A model generated the notes under the pieces. The model did not search any database, was not told the DNA's origin, and was given only the letters and a program-made list of their open reading frames with translations. Of a stretch of DNA of 64,000 bases, positions 31,071 through 40,930 are shown piece after piece (within the stretch, counting starts at the first letter, position 1; each line of letters opens with the position of its first letter). The stretch lies in assembly GCA_902595515.1 (NCBI GenBank), contig CACJQK010000003.1, positions 1 through 64,000 on the forward strand, given 5' to 3'. The position numbers were made by a program, and so were the translations under genes. The DNA comes from an uncultured SAR116 cluster alpha proteobacterium. GTDB taxonomy: Bacteria; Pseudomonadota; Alphaproteobacteria; Puniceispirillales; Marisalimonadaceae.

Positions 31071-32432
31071 TTATGCTATTACGTTTACAATATGTCTAGA
31101 TGAAACATCATCATCCAACCCTGTTAAATTATTTATTTGTTCTTGTTTATCATCAGAATTTTGAAAATTATTTTGATTATTTTTATTTTGATTTGTATTA
31201 GAATTATTTTTGGAACCAAAATTTTTTGATTCATCATAAGCTGCAAATTCTAAGTTTATTCCTTGATCATTAAAAAGTTTCTGGAGATGGTTTTCATTTT
31301 GGTTCAATGCATTAGTAACAAAAGTGTTTTCTGTAATTATCTTTACGCTGCCTGTTCCATTTTTTAAGCTTATGGAGACTTTAAGTTTTCCTAAATTTTT
31401 TGGTTTGAGATTAAAATCAATTTCTTCACCACCATTTTCTAAAGCATTTTCTATTCTAGAAACAAGTTTTGTTGTCCAACCTTTCTGACCTAGATCAAGA
31501 GTATCTAACAACCCTTCTAAGATAGAATTTACTCTACTATTTGTAAATGAAGCATTGTTTTGCTGAGAAAATTGATTTCCTTTAGTGCCAGAATCATTAG
31601 AGTTTTGATTATTGTGTAATTTATCATTCACTTTAATTTCGTTCATCATATTCTTTTTTAATTCATCGCTAATTTGATTATTACTATATTTTAAATTTGT
31701 ATTGTTAGACAAACTAGCATCTATTAATGAAATAGAATCTATTTTTTCTCTAAATGTAAACGAATTAGATTTTGATACCTGATATAATTTATTAGGATGG
31801 TCATTTTTTTTGATTTTTTTTACAAAATTTAGTTTTCTATTTTTTGAATCAAATCTCGTTTCATTATCTAACTGATGTTCAGACTTTGTTGTCTCGTTTG
31901 TAATTTTGTTGACATTATTTGATTTAAAAGATTTTTCACTATTTTGGTTGATATATTGTTCTTTATTTTTTAATAAAGATTCTAAAGATTTTGAACTTTT
32001 GTTTATAATTTTAACATTACCTTTGTGATCAATGATATTCTTAATGTTTGATGATTTAAATTTCTGATATTCAGGTAATCTAATGAAAAAATTTTTATTA
32101 AAATCCTTTGTTGATTCTAATAAAATTAAAATTTTGTCTTTTATTTCGGTTTTAATACTTTCATCTGATAAGATATCACTTTTTATCTTTTTGAAATCTG
32201 GAGAATCTAAATTAGGAATGTTTAAATTAGGCAAATAATTTGATAAATTATCAATAATTGCTATATCTTCTTCATTAAAAATAAATTCAAAATCTTGTGA
32301 AATATCATTTGACTTTTCTTCATTATTAAAATTGGTAGAAAACAATGAACTTAATAAAGATGCGTTATTATCTTCTTTATTTGAAACAGACAAAAAGTCA
32401 GAATTATTATTTACATCATTTGTAATTTTCAT
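31071..32432 (-). CDS. fliK: FliK-like hook-length control protein
   Basis: Low-complexity N-terminus; C-terminal Flg_hook-like DFNLKPKNLGKLKVSISLKNGTGSVKIITENTFVTNALNQNENHLQKLFNDQGINL; start set at MKITND from the sigma54 element position. Confidence 0.8.
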   Translation of the reverse strand: MKITNDVNNNSDFLSVSNKEDNNASLLSSLFSTNFNNEEKSNDISQDFEFIFNEEDIAIIDNLSNYLPNLNIPNLDSPDFKKIKSDILSDESIKTEIKDKILILLESTKDFNKNFFIRLPEYQKFKSSNIKNIIDHKGNVKIINKSSKSLESLLKNKEQYINQNSEKSFKSNNVNKITNETTKSEHQLDNETRFDSKNRKLNFVKKIKKNDHPNKLYQVSKSNSFTFREKIDSISLIDASLSNNTNLKYSNNQISDELKKNMMNEIKVNDKLHNNQNSNDSGTKGNQFSQQNNASFTNSRVNSILEGLLDTLDLGQKGWTTKLVSRIENALENGGEEIDFNLKPKNLGKLKVSISLKNGTGSVKIITENTFVTNALNQNENHLQKLFNDQGINLEFAAYDESKNFGSKNNSNTNQNKNNQNNFQNSDDKQEQINNLTGLDDDVSSRHIVNVIA

Positions 32433-32458
32433 TTTAAATTCCATATTTTAAAATTTAC

Positions 32459-32474
32459 TGCAAATACAATGCCA
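32459..32474 (-). promoter_or_regulatory. Sigma54 promoter element upstream of fliK-L-M-N
   Basis: TGGCATTGTATTTGCA with correct GG-GC spacing. Confidence 0.78.
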
Positions 32475-32503
32475 TTCTAAAATATGTAATTGAAAATACT
32501 TTA

Positions 32504-32893
32504 TTAGTAGTTTTTGTTTTCAAATTCACTAATATAATTTCTTTTATAATCTCTAGCTTTTTCTTCAGCTTTAATTTTTTTGAAATTGTTTTGAATAATT
32601 TTTTTTCTTATTGTTTCTTTTTCTGTACGCAAATATTGATTTCGATTTGATGCAATATTTTTTTGACTTTGAAGGGTAGCAAATAGTTGAGCATTATTTT
32701 TAAAGTATCCTGAATTGATTATTTTATTTGAAGCATTATTTTCAGTACTTTCCATAATAGTGTTTATCTGGTCGATAAGACCTTCATTTTTAGTAATTTC
32801 ATTTTGTACTAAATTAGAGTTATTAATTTCTTTTGAAACGTCTTTTTTTCTAATTGTAGCAAGTCTCTCAAATCTTTTAATTTTTTTTTTCAA
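32504..32893 (-). CDS. fliJ: FliJ-like coiled-coil protein
   Basis: Coiled coil (ERLATIRKKDVSKEI...) directly downstream of fliI. Confidence 0.68.
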   Translation of the reverse strand: MKKKIKRFERLATIRKKDVSKEINNSNLVQNEITKNEGLIDQINTIMESTENNASNKIINSGYFKNNAQLFATLQSQKNIASNRNQYLRTEKETIRKKIIQNNFKKIKAEEKARDYKRNYISEFENKNY

Positions 32894-32902
32894 CTATCCT
32901 AC

Positions 32903-34225
32903 CTATTCATACAATTTTAATAATGCTTTTCTTGAATTCTCAAAACTTGCCTTTTCGGGACTGCTTTGTGAAATAAAATCAATTAATTTTGGCCACATAG
33001 CTATGGCATCATCGAGATCTTTATCTTGACCAGGAGTATACCCCCCCATTAATATTAAATCCTTATTTTCTACGTAAGCACTTACATGCTTTCTGAAAAG
33101 CTTTGAAGCATTCGCGTGATCATCTGAAATTAGATCATCCATTACTCTACTAATCGAATTAGGAATATCAACTGCTGGATACACACCCATTTGAGCGTTT
33201 AATCTACTTAGTACAATATGACCATCGAGTATAGCTCTAGCTGTATCAACTACTGGATCATTATTGTCATCTCCATCAGCTAAAATTGTATAAAATGACG
33301 TAATACTGCCATCTCCTTGATCACTGGTCCCTGTCCTTTCTATCAAATTAGGGATCATAGAAATTACGGATGGAGGATAACCTTTTGAAGTTGCGGCTTC
33401 TCCTAATGACAATCCAATTTCTCTTTTAGCATGTGCAATTCTAGTTAAACTGTCCATTATAAGTAATACATTTTTACCTTGATCTCTAAAATATTCTGCT
33501 ATAGCCGTGGCCCTATTCGCACCCCTGATCCTCGTTAATGGTGATCTATCTGCAGGCACAGCAACTACAGTAATTTTGTGAGATGAGTCGGCTTTAAATA
33601 ATTCATTGACCATTGTTCCGACTTCCCTTGCTCTTTCACCAATTAAGGCAATTACAACCACATCTGCCTCGGTAAATTTACTCATCATTCCCAATAAGAC
33701 TGATTTACCAACTCCTGATCCAGCAATGATCCCAAGCCTCTGACCTTGACCAACAGTTAATAAGGCATTTATAATCCTTACCCCTACATCTAATGGCTTT
33801 TTTACTAAACTTCTTTTTAGAGGATTCATAACTTTACCCATAAGGGGCCATTTATTTTTTATCTTATATAAAGGTTTTTCATCTAATGGTTTTCCAAAGG
33901 CGTCCGTTACTCTTCCTAGTAAAGTATTATCTACTTCTATATATCTTCCATCATCATTCAATGAAACTTCACATCCAGAAACTATATGTGAAGAGTGTTC
34001 TAAAATAGCAAGCATGTTATGCTTTTCATTAAAGCGAATAACTTCAGCAAAAATTTCTTTGCCCATTTGATCTTTTACAATACAAAGACTTCCAATAGGT
34101 GCTGGAAACGGATCGCAATAAATAATATTACCATCAAAATGATTAACTCTTCCTGAACTAAAAATTAATTTAGGTCTTTTTATTTGGGAAATATTATCAA
34201 TTAGTTTATTCTCAAAGTTCATCAA
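32903..34225 (-). CDS. fliI: Flagellum-specific ATPase FliI
   Basis: GQGQRLGIIAGSGVGKSVLLGMM; IGERAREV; LLIMDSLTRIAHAKREIGLSLGE. Confidence 0.96.
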   Translation of the reverse strand: MMNFENKLIDNISQIKRPKLIFSSGRVNHFDGNIIYCDPFPAPIGSLCIVKDQMGKEIFAEVIRFNEKHNMLAILEHSSHIVSGCEVSLNDDGRYIEVDNTLLGRVTDAFGKPLDEKPLYKIKNKWPLMGKVMNPLKRSLVKKPLDVGVRIINALLTVGQGQRLGIIAGSGVGKSVLLGMMSKFTEADVVVIALIGERAREVGTMVNELFKADSSHKITVVAVPADRSPLTRIRGANRATAIAEYFRDQGKNVLLIMDSLTRIAHAKREIGLSLGEAATSKGYPPSVISMIPNLIERTGTSDQGDGSITSFYTILADGDDNNDPVVDTARAILDGHIVLSRLNAQMGVYPAVDIPNSISRVMDDLISDDHANASKLFRKHVSAYVENKDLILMGGYTPGQDKDLDDAIAMWPKLIDFISQSSPEKASFENSRKALLKLYE

Positions 34226-34240
34226 TTACTTCCAATAGTA

Positions 34241-35257
34241 TTAAGCTCTATAATTGCTTTTTTCTGAATAACGCATTCCATCACAATTTAAAATTATGTC
34301 ACCTCTTGAAAGTTCTTTATTTGAGATAAAAAGTTTTTTATCTCCATTTTTATTAAAATTTTTTATTTTCGAAAGCGCATCAAAATCTCTATCGTTAACC
34401 TCAATTGTGATTTTATCTTTATAACAATTTATATTTTTTAGAAATGACTTAATTTTCTTTTCATATTTTTCTGGCATTTTATCTATTTGGTAACCTGCAA
34501 GTTCATAAGAAATTTCAAGAATTTTATTTTGAAAAACTTCATAGATTGCTTCTTCAGCTAAGGTTGGTAGTGATGATAAAATCTTTTTAAAATCTTCCAA
34601 ATCATTGTTAATTATCTCTGATACATTATCAGTTAATTCGTTGTTTTCTTCTGAAGTTTGGATAGTTTCATCATCACTTTTATTCATTGACTGAGAAACA
34701 GCATCTCTAACAGAATCTAGAGCTTGTTGCGTTTCATCATCAGTCTTTATAATTTTATCTGATTTTGTGTCAGTTATAGCTTCTTCTTGATATTTATTAT
34801 TGTCACTTTCTATATCTATATTATTTACATCTTTTACTAATTTTTCTGATTGTATATCATCAGCTTTATCTAAGTTTAACTCAGTAGAGCTATTATTCTC
34901 TGGTTCATTTTTAGATTGATTAGTCTCAGCTTGAACATCTGTTTTATTATCATTCTCTTGATTTTCTTCGTGCATTACCTCTTCAGTTTTTTGTTCTTCG
35001 CAAGCAATATCTTCTTTTTCCAGTAAATTATTATTGTTTTCTGGTTTATGATCGGTAACTTCATTATCCATAATATTTTGATTAGCTTCGAAATCAAGGG
35101 CAATATCAATTAATGATTTTTTTACAAAGTTAGAATTATTTGAAATATTTTTATCCTCAAAAACAGACTCAGATTGAGATTTTAGAATAGATCTAATTTC
35201 ATCGCTACCTAATGGAACAATGTTTTGATTTTCATGATTTTCCTGATCTTGTTTCAT
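34241..35257 (-). CDS. fliH: FliH-like export-ATPase regulator with long acidic N-terminal extension
   Basis: Position between fliI and fliG; C-terminal region compatible with FliH; N-terminal ~215 aa Asp/Glu/Asn-rich. Confidence 0.62.
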   Translation of the reverse strand: MKQDQENHENQNIVPLGSDEIRSILKSQSESVFEDKNISNNSNFVKKSLIDIALDFEANQNIMDNEVTDHKPENNNNLLEKEDIACEEQKTEEVMHEENQENDNKTDVQAETNQSKNEPENNSSTELNLDKADDIQSEKLVKDVNNIDIESDNNKYQEEAITDTKSDKIIKTDDETQQALDSVRDAVSQSMNKSDDETIQTSEENNELTDNVSEIINNDLEDFKKILSSLPTLAEEAIYEVFQNKILEISYELAGYQIDKMPEKYEKKIKSFLKNINCYKDKITIEVNDRDFDALSKIKNFNKNGDKKLFISNKELSRGDIILNCDGMRYSEKSNYRA

Positions 35258-35283
35258 AGCTCAATTAATAATATTAAAATTAA

Positions 35284-36321
35284 TTATACGTAATCATCGC
35301 CACCACGACCTGCCAATACAATAGATCCTTCATCAGACATTCTTCTTGCTACAGCTATTATCTGCTTTTGTGCTTCTTGAACTTCTGTCAATCTGACTGG
35401 ACCAAGCGCTTCCATTTCATCTTGTATGTTTGCTGCCGCACGTTGTGACATACATCCAAATAACTTTGTTTTCAACTCTTCATCTGCTCCTTTAAGCGCT
35501 AGTATAATTAAGTCGTCTTCTACAGCACGAAGAAGTGTCTGCAGCGATTTATCATCAGATAATAATAATGTTTCAAAAACAAACATACTGTCTTGAATAT
35601 CTTGCATTAACTGCTTATCGTCCTTTAAAATTTCTTTCATTATTTTCGCTTCGCCGTCTTGACTCAGGAAATTCATGATTTTAGCTGCTGCAGGAACACC
35701 ACCAACTTTACTGGCTCTAAGACTTGCATTTGAAGAAAAAACTTTTTGCATTACTCTATCTAGTTCTTTTAATGCTTCAGGCTGAACTGTTTCCAATGTA
35801 GCTATCCTTTTTATTATATCGGATTGGCTTTTTTCAGGCATAAACGTTAAAACATCTGATGCTGTTGAGGGTTCTAAGTATGAAATAATTAATGCTATAA
35901 TTTGTGGGTGTTCGTCAATTATTAGGTCAGCAATTGATCTTGCATCAAGCCAGTCAAGTATTTCAATTGCCTTATTACTATCAGAAGGAGTAATTTTACC
36001 TAAAACAGTTTGTGCTTTATCTTCGCCTAGTGATTTGGTTAAAACATTTTTTATGTATCCACCTCCAGATATACCAAGACTTGTTTGTGCTTTTATAATT
36101 GCTAAAAACTCATCTAAAACTAAATTAACTGTATCTTGTCCTAAACCTTGAACAGAATACATAGCTGATCCAAGGACTTGAACTTCCTTTGGAGAAAGGT
36201 TTCCCATTATTTCTGCAGCTTCATCTTCACCAATTAACATCATTAAAATTGCACATTTTTGGGTGCCTGTTAAACCTTGATAAACTTCGTCTGGATTTGG
36301 TTTTTTTACTGCTTCTGCCAT
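35284..36321 (-). CDS. fliG: Flagellar motor switch protein FliG
   Basis: LTGTQKCAILMMLIGEDEAAEIMGNLSPKEVQ; EHPQIIALIISYLEPSTASDVL; three-domain FliG. Confidence 0.96.
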   Translation of the reverse strand: MAEAVKKPNPDEVYQGLTGTQKCAILMMLIGEDEAAEIMGNLSPKEVQVLGSAMYSVQGLGQDTVNLVLDEFLAIIKAQTSLGISGGGYIKNVLTKSLGEDKAQTVLGKITPSDSNKAIEILDWLDARSIADLIIDEHPQIIALIISYLEPSTASDVLTFMPEKSQSDIIKRIATLETVQPEALKELDRVMQKVFSSNASLRASKVGGVPAAAKIMNFLSQDGEAKIMKEILKDDKQLMQDIQDSMFVFETLLLSDDKSLQTLLRAVEDDLIILALKGADEELKTKLFGCMSQRAAANIQDEMEALGPVRLTEVQEAQKQIIAVARRMSDEGSIVLAGRGGDDYV

Positions 36322-36342
36322 CTTATTACCCTACTCTGTACT

Positions 36343-38055
36343 TTATTCTTTTTCCATCATATTTTTAAAGACACTCGAAACCCTACCTGCCTCGTCTCCT
36401 ACTATCATTCTAATTACAGCAACTTTGTCATCATAAGTATTTGCTGTATCCAACATTTCAGCTGATATAGCGGCCTTCTTAGGTTTTAATTTTGCTTTTA
36501 TATCCTCTAGTGATTCACCTTCTTGAACTTCAATTTTGTCATCTACATCGTCTTCTTCGTCAGAAGACATTACACCAGGACCAGATGTATATCCAGCTGG
36601 AACAAGAACTCTTTTTAATAAAGGATGCAATGCACCAAATATAACAATGGCCAATATTAATACTGTTGCTAATTGTTGAGCAAGTTCCTTAATAGACTCA
36701 TTTTCATACCAAGGAACTTCGTCGGCCTCTAAAATATCTACAAAGGGACTACTAGTTACAGTCACGCTATCACCTCTTGCTTCATCGTATCCAAGAGCTT
36801 CTTGAACAAGAGATTTTATTTCTGAAAGTCTTTGATCACTAAATTTTTCAAATGTTACAATACCTTCGGGAGTAATTACTTTCTTTTCACGAATGATTAC
36901 TGCAGCTTTTATCTTTTTAATTTCACCGTACTGTGCCTTTGTGGTTTCAACTTTTCTACTAACTTCATAATTTTTAACAGAAGTTTGACTTCTTTGTTTT
37001 AGAGAACCACCAGCTTCCTTACCTTCAGGTACTTCTGTTTTTAAATCAGGAGCTAAAGGAGGAGCATTTGATAAAGCTCCAGGAATACCTCTGGCTTCAG
37101 GATTTGCACTTTCATCTAATGAATTTTGTTCACTTCTCAGGGCATTACCTTTAGGGTCAACAGATTCTTCCGTAATTTCTCTTTGAGTAAAATTCATATC
37201 AACATTTATTTCAGTTTTTAAATTACCCGCTCCAACAATTGGTGTCAGTAATGAGATAATTCTAGATTTATAAATTTCACCTAACCTCATAGTCTGGGAC
37301 ATTTGTTCACTAGAAATTGACGCAGATAGATCATTTGACGGTTTAGATAGAAGTTCACCAAATTGGTCTACAACTGTTATATTTTCTGATGGTAAATTTG
37401 GGACCGATGATGCCACAAGATGAACAATTGATTGAACTTGCTGTCTTCCTAAAGACCTGCCATTAGCTAATTTTACAAATATGGAAGCCGAGGGAAGAGC
37501 AATTTCTCTTGCAAACACTGTTTTTTCAGGAATAGCTAAATGCACTCTTGCAGAACTTACTCCAGAAATGTGATTGATTGAACGTGCTAATTCTGTTTCT
37601 AATGATTGTTTAATTTTAACAGCCTCAACAGATCTACTTGTTCCCATTGGCATATCACCTAAACTATCATAACCGTCAGGAACTGATGATGGCAGGCCTT
37701 CACCTGCTAGCAACATTCTAGATTCATGATAATCTTTAACTGGCACAACAACTTCTCCAGTCGATGGATTTAAGGATGCATTAACACCATTTTGTTTCAA
37801 TGTTTGAACCACTAAAGCCTTTTCACTTTCTGGAAGTGAAGCAAAAAGAGTTGTCATATCTGACTTTTGCATTGTAAAAAATACTATTAAACCTGCAAAA
37901 GCAACAATAACTCCAAATATTAAAGGAATTGATTTTTGCACAGCTGGATCAGAAGTCATTCTCCTAACATTTGAAATTGATGTAGAAATTCTATTAATAA
38001 TACTAGTGTTTTGGTTTACACCTGTTATATCATTTCCTGTTGTTGCTTCTGCCAT
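36343..38055 (-). CDS. fliF: Flagellar MS-ring protein FliF
   Basis: MTTLFASLPESEKALVVQTLKQNGV; SSARVHLAIPEKTVF. Confidence 0.96.
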   Translation of the reverse strand: MAEATTGNDITGVNQNTSIINRISTSISNVRRMTSDPAVQKSIPLIFGVIVAFAGLIVFFTMQKSDMTTLFASLPESEKALVVQTLKQNGVNASLNPSTGEVVVPVKDYHESRMLLAGEGLPSSVPDGYDSLGDMPMGTSRSVEAVKIKQSLETELARSINHISGVSSARVHLAIPEKTVFAREIALPSASIFVKLANGRSLGRQQVQSIVHLVASSVPNLPSENITVVDQFGELLSKPSNDLSASISSEQMSQTMRLGEIYKSRIISLLTPIVGAGNLKTEINVDMNFTQREITEESVDPKGNALRSEQNSLDESANPEARGIPGALSNAPPLAPDLKTEVPEGKEAGGSLKQRSQTSVKNYEVSRKVETTKAQYGEIKKIKAAVIIREKKVITPEGIVTFEKFSDQRLSEIKSLVQEALGYDEARGDSVTVTSSPFVDILEADEVPWYENESIKELAQQLATVLILAIVIFGALHPLLKRVLVPAGYTSGPGVMSSDEEDDVDDKIEVQEGESLEDIKAKLKPKKAAISAEMLDTANTYDDKVAVIRMIVGDEAGRVSSVFKNMMEKE

Positions 38056-38077
38056 AATCTTTTCCTAACAATATAAA

Positions 38078-38389
38078 TTAAACGGGCATGTTCATTATGT
38101 CTTTGTAAGAACTTAAAACTTTGTTTCTCACATTTAAGGTCATTTGAAATGCAATATTTGAAATTTGCTGTTGCATAATTACTTTTGTAAGATCAGTTTC
38201 TTTTCCAAGTTCATAATCTTTTGTAATTTTTGATGCTTTATTTTGACTTTCAGCTACAGAATTAATCGCATCATTAATTTTTTTTGAAAATTCTTCAGTT
38301 TTTTTATTTCCTGAAAAAACTTCATTTGCTTTTTCTAAAATATTTTGTCTTAGAATATCAGTGCTTAAATTTTGACCTGAAATTTTCAT
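38078..38389 (-). CDS. fliE: Flagellar hook-basal body protein FliE
   Basis: Downstream Met chosen as start; FQMTLNVRNKVLSSYKDIMNMPV. Confidence 0.88.
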   Translation of the reverse strand: MKISGQNLSTDILRQNILEKANEVFSGNKKTEEFSKKINDAINSVAESQNKASKITKDYELGKETDLTKVIMQQQISNIAFQMTLNVRNKVLSSYKDIMNMPV

Positions 38390-38402
38390 TTTTATTTTCC
38401 TT

Positions 38403-39599
38403 TTATGTAACTTTTGCAAATGCCAGTTGATCTGCAAATGAATCAACTGATGAACATTCATTAATCATCGATAATGATTTATCTATCATTATTGATTTTT
38501 CATCAATTGTATTAGCATCAGATAAAACAAGAGCTCTCTGAAGAGTATTTTCTAGTTCTCTGACATTCCCAGGCCAATTGTGGGTGAGTAATAATTCTCT
38601 TGCTTCACTTGTAAGATAAGGAACTGGTTTACCTTCTTGAATATGTTTATCTAAAATTTTTATAGCAATAGGTAAAATATCATCTTTTCTAGTTGACAAA
38701 TTACGTGTTTGGAGAGGAAAAACATTAAGTCTGTAATATAAATCCTCTCTAAATCTAGACTGATTAACCTCATAAGCCATATCTCTATTAGAAGTTGCTA
38801 AAACTCTAACATCAACATCAATATCTCTTTGACCACCTACCGGTGTTACTTTTCTTTCCTGTAAAACCCTCAATAATTTTGCTTGTAAAGATAAAGGCAT
38901 TTCAGAGATTTCATCTAAAAGTAATGTACCTTTATCAGCTGCTCTGAAAATACCTTTATTAGCATTTGAAGCACCTGTAAAAGCTCCCTTTTCATGACCA
39001 AAAAGAATTGCTTCTAGCATATTTTCAGGTATTGCTGCACAATTCACTGCCACGAATGGTTCATCTTTCCTGTTAGAATTTTCGTGTAGGTAATTGGCTA
39101 ATACCTCTTTTCCTGAACCTGTTGGACCATTTATGAAAACAGTTACATCTGTACCAGCAACTCTTCTGGCTAATGACAATAATTCATATGTTTGGACGTC
39201 TCCTGCAGAAAAGGATATGTTTGGACAACAAGAATTGAATATTAATTCTAAAGAATATTGGTCTGTAAAATCTGAAATTTTAATTCTCTTAACTGCACCA
39301 CCCAGTTCATCTTTAATTTCTACACCATCACAATTAGTATCATCCGCTATAATGATTATTTTTGTAAGTTTTGCTTGTCTGGCAATCGAAACTAATTTTG
39401 ATGAGCCTCCAATTTCTTTCTCAAAAACATCTGAACAAACTAGTGTATCTGCTTCGTAACCAACAAGGTCAATACCAAAAAAATCAGGTTTGGAACTGCC
39501 AATACCTGCTTTTATAACAGTAATGTCTCTTTTTTCTAAAATATCACAGAGATTATTTGCTATGTTTAAACTATTATTAACAACAATAACTTGGCTCAT
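38403..39599 (-). CDS. Sigma54 activator (FlbD/FlgR-like): degenerate receiver-like N-domain plus AAA+ domain, no C-terminal HTH
   Basis: GPTGSGKEVL Walker A; GHEKGAFTGA sigma54-contact loop; ends soon after LTHNWPGNVRELENTLQRALVL without a Fis-type HTH. Confidence 0.88.
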   Translation of the reverse strand: MSQVIVVNNSLNIANNLCDILEKRDITVIKAGIGSSKPDFFGIDLVGYEADTLVCSDVFEKEIGGSSKLVSIARQAKLTKIIIIADDTNCDGVEIKDELGGAVKRIKISDFTDQYSLELIFNSCCPNISFSAGDVQTYELLSLARRVAGTDVTVFINGPTGSGKEVLANYLHENSNRKDEPFVAVNCAAIPENMLEAILFGHEKGAFTGASNANKGIFRAADKGTLLLDEISEMPLSLQAKLLRVLQERKVTPVGGQRDIDVDVRVLATSNRDMAYEVNQSRFREDLYYRLNVFPLQTRNLSTRKDDILPIAIKILDKHIQEGKPVPYLTSEARELLLTHNWPGNVRELENTLQRALVLSDANTIDEKSIMIDKSLSMINECSSVDSFADQLAFAKVT

Positions 39600-39631
39600 A
39601 AAACACTCCTAAAATTATCAGAAATCTTAGA

Positions 39632-39647
39632 AGCAAGAAGCTTGCCA
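39632..39647 (-). promoter_or_regulatory. Sigma54 promoter element upstream of the HTH-less activator and fliE-F-G-H-I-J
   Basis: TGGCAAGCTTCTTGCT; 5'UTR about 22 nt with AGGAG. Confidence 0.82.
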
Positions 39648-39731
39648 AACTCTAATTAAAAGAGATTATTGGTTTCTTATAATTAAAATAAAACTATTTT
39701 TTTATTTATAATATTGATTTATTTGTTGAAA

Positions 39732-39747
39732 TGTCATTATTATGACA
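39732..39747. promoter_or_regulatory. Inverted repeat between the divergent sigma54 activators
   Basis: TGTCAT-TATT-ATGACA perfect 6-bp arms. Confidence 0.5.
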
Positions 39748-39787
39748 AAAGTTGCTTAAATTTTTCAATTATTTGACGGATTTTTAA

Positions 39788-40930
39788 ATGAATGTTGTAG
39801 ATAAATTAACAAGCCCATTTGACCAAAATAAATCTACATTAGACAATCTTAATAAAATGATTGATGGTGAAAGTCCTGAAACTAAGTCAATGAAAAATTT
39901 AATTGCAATGGTTTCTCAAACAGACAGCACCGCATTAATCTTAGGTGAAACTGGTACTGGCAAGGACATTGTGGCTCAAGCTATTCACAAATGTTCAAAT
40001 AAAAAAGGACCCTTTATAACTGTTAATTGTGCTGCAATTCCGTCTGAATTACTAGAGTCAGAACTATTTGGACATGAAAAAGGTTCATTTACAGGTGCAG
40101 ATAAACAGAGAAAAGGAAGATTCGAACAATCTAGTGGCGGGTCTCTTTTTCTTGACGAAATTGGGGATATGCCATTACCTCTTCAGGCTAAACTTTTAAG
40201 AGCTATTGAAAGTAAAACTATACAAAGAGTTGGTGGTGCACAAGATATTAAAATAGATTTAAGATTAATTTGTGCAACACATAGAAATCTTGAAAAAAAA
40301 GTTGAAAGTGGTGAATTTAGAGCAGATTTATTCTTCAGAATAAATGTCCTACCTATAAATGTTCCCTCTTTAGCTGAAAGAAGAACAGATATACCTAGTC
40401 TCCAAAAAACACTATTAAATAATCTAAAAGTTGATGAGACACAAAAACCAATTTTTACACCAGGTGCTATAACAGCACTTTGTAAACATAATTGGCCAGG
40501 CAATGTACGTGAGTTAAAAAATGTTATTGAAAGAGCTTGTATAATTTTTCCAGGTAAAGAGATTACAAGCACTAACGTTTTCGAAAATTTATTAAGATTG
40601 AAGGTTCCAACAATTGCCGAAGAACAAGAAGCACTTTGGGAAATGACTTCTGATCTAAGTGGAATAAGCAACCTTGAAGAAAATGAAGCTACAACAAACC
40701 TAGAAGATTACTTACCACACCCAAAGAATTATAAAAACTGGTTTTCTTTTTATGACGAAATAGATTTAAGGAGACATCTTCAAGATGTAGAAATTGTACT
40801 TATAGAAGAAGCTCTCGAAAAAACTAATAATAAGGTAGCACTTGCAGCAGATAAATTAAAACTTCGAAGAACTACCTTAATAGAAAAAATGAAAAAATAT
40901 TCAATAAATGTAAATCAAAATATTAATTAA
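39788..40930 (+). CDS. Sigma54 activator: AAA+ domain plus C-terminal Fis-type HTH, no receiver domain
   Basis: GETGTGKDIVAQAIH; GHEKGSFTGAD; C-terminal EIVLIEEALEKTNNKVALAADKLKLRRTTLIEKMKKYSI. Confidence 0.9.
   Translation: MNVVDKLTSPFDQNKSTLDNLNKMIDGESPETKSMKNLIAMVSQTDSTALILGETGTGKDIVAQAIHKCSNKKGPFITVNCAAIPSELLESELFGHEKGSFTGADKQRKGRFEQSSGGSLFLDEIGDMPLPLQAKLLRAIESKTIQRVGGAQDIKIDLRLICATHRNLEKKVESGEFRADLFFRINVLPINVPSLAERRTDIPSLQKTLLNNLKVDETQKPIFTPGAITALCKHNWPGNVRELKNVIERACIIFPGKEITSTNVFENLLRLKVPTIAEEQEALWEMTSDLSGISNLEENEATTNLEDYLPHPKNYKNWFSFYDEIDLRRHLQDVEIVLIEEALEKTNNKVALAADKLKLRRTTLIEKMKKYSINVNQNIN

Noticed and set aside
36277-36465. Plus-strand 62-aa ORF between fliF and fliG
   Set aside because: Overlaps the fliF and fliG ends in antisense; Cys/His/Phe-rich translation typical of noise.
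38390-38410. Possible frameshift removing the HTH of the minus-strand sigma54 activator
   Set aside because: The stop is followed immediately by AAGGAAAAT and the fliE ATG, leaving no room for a displaced HTH.
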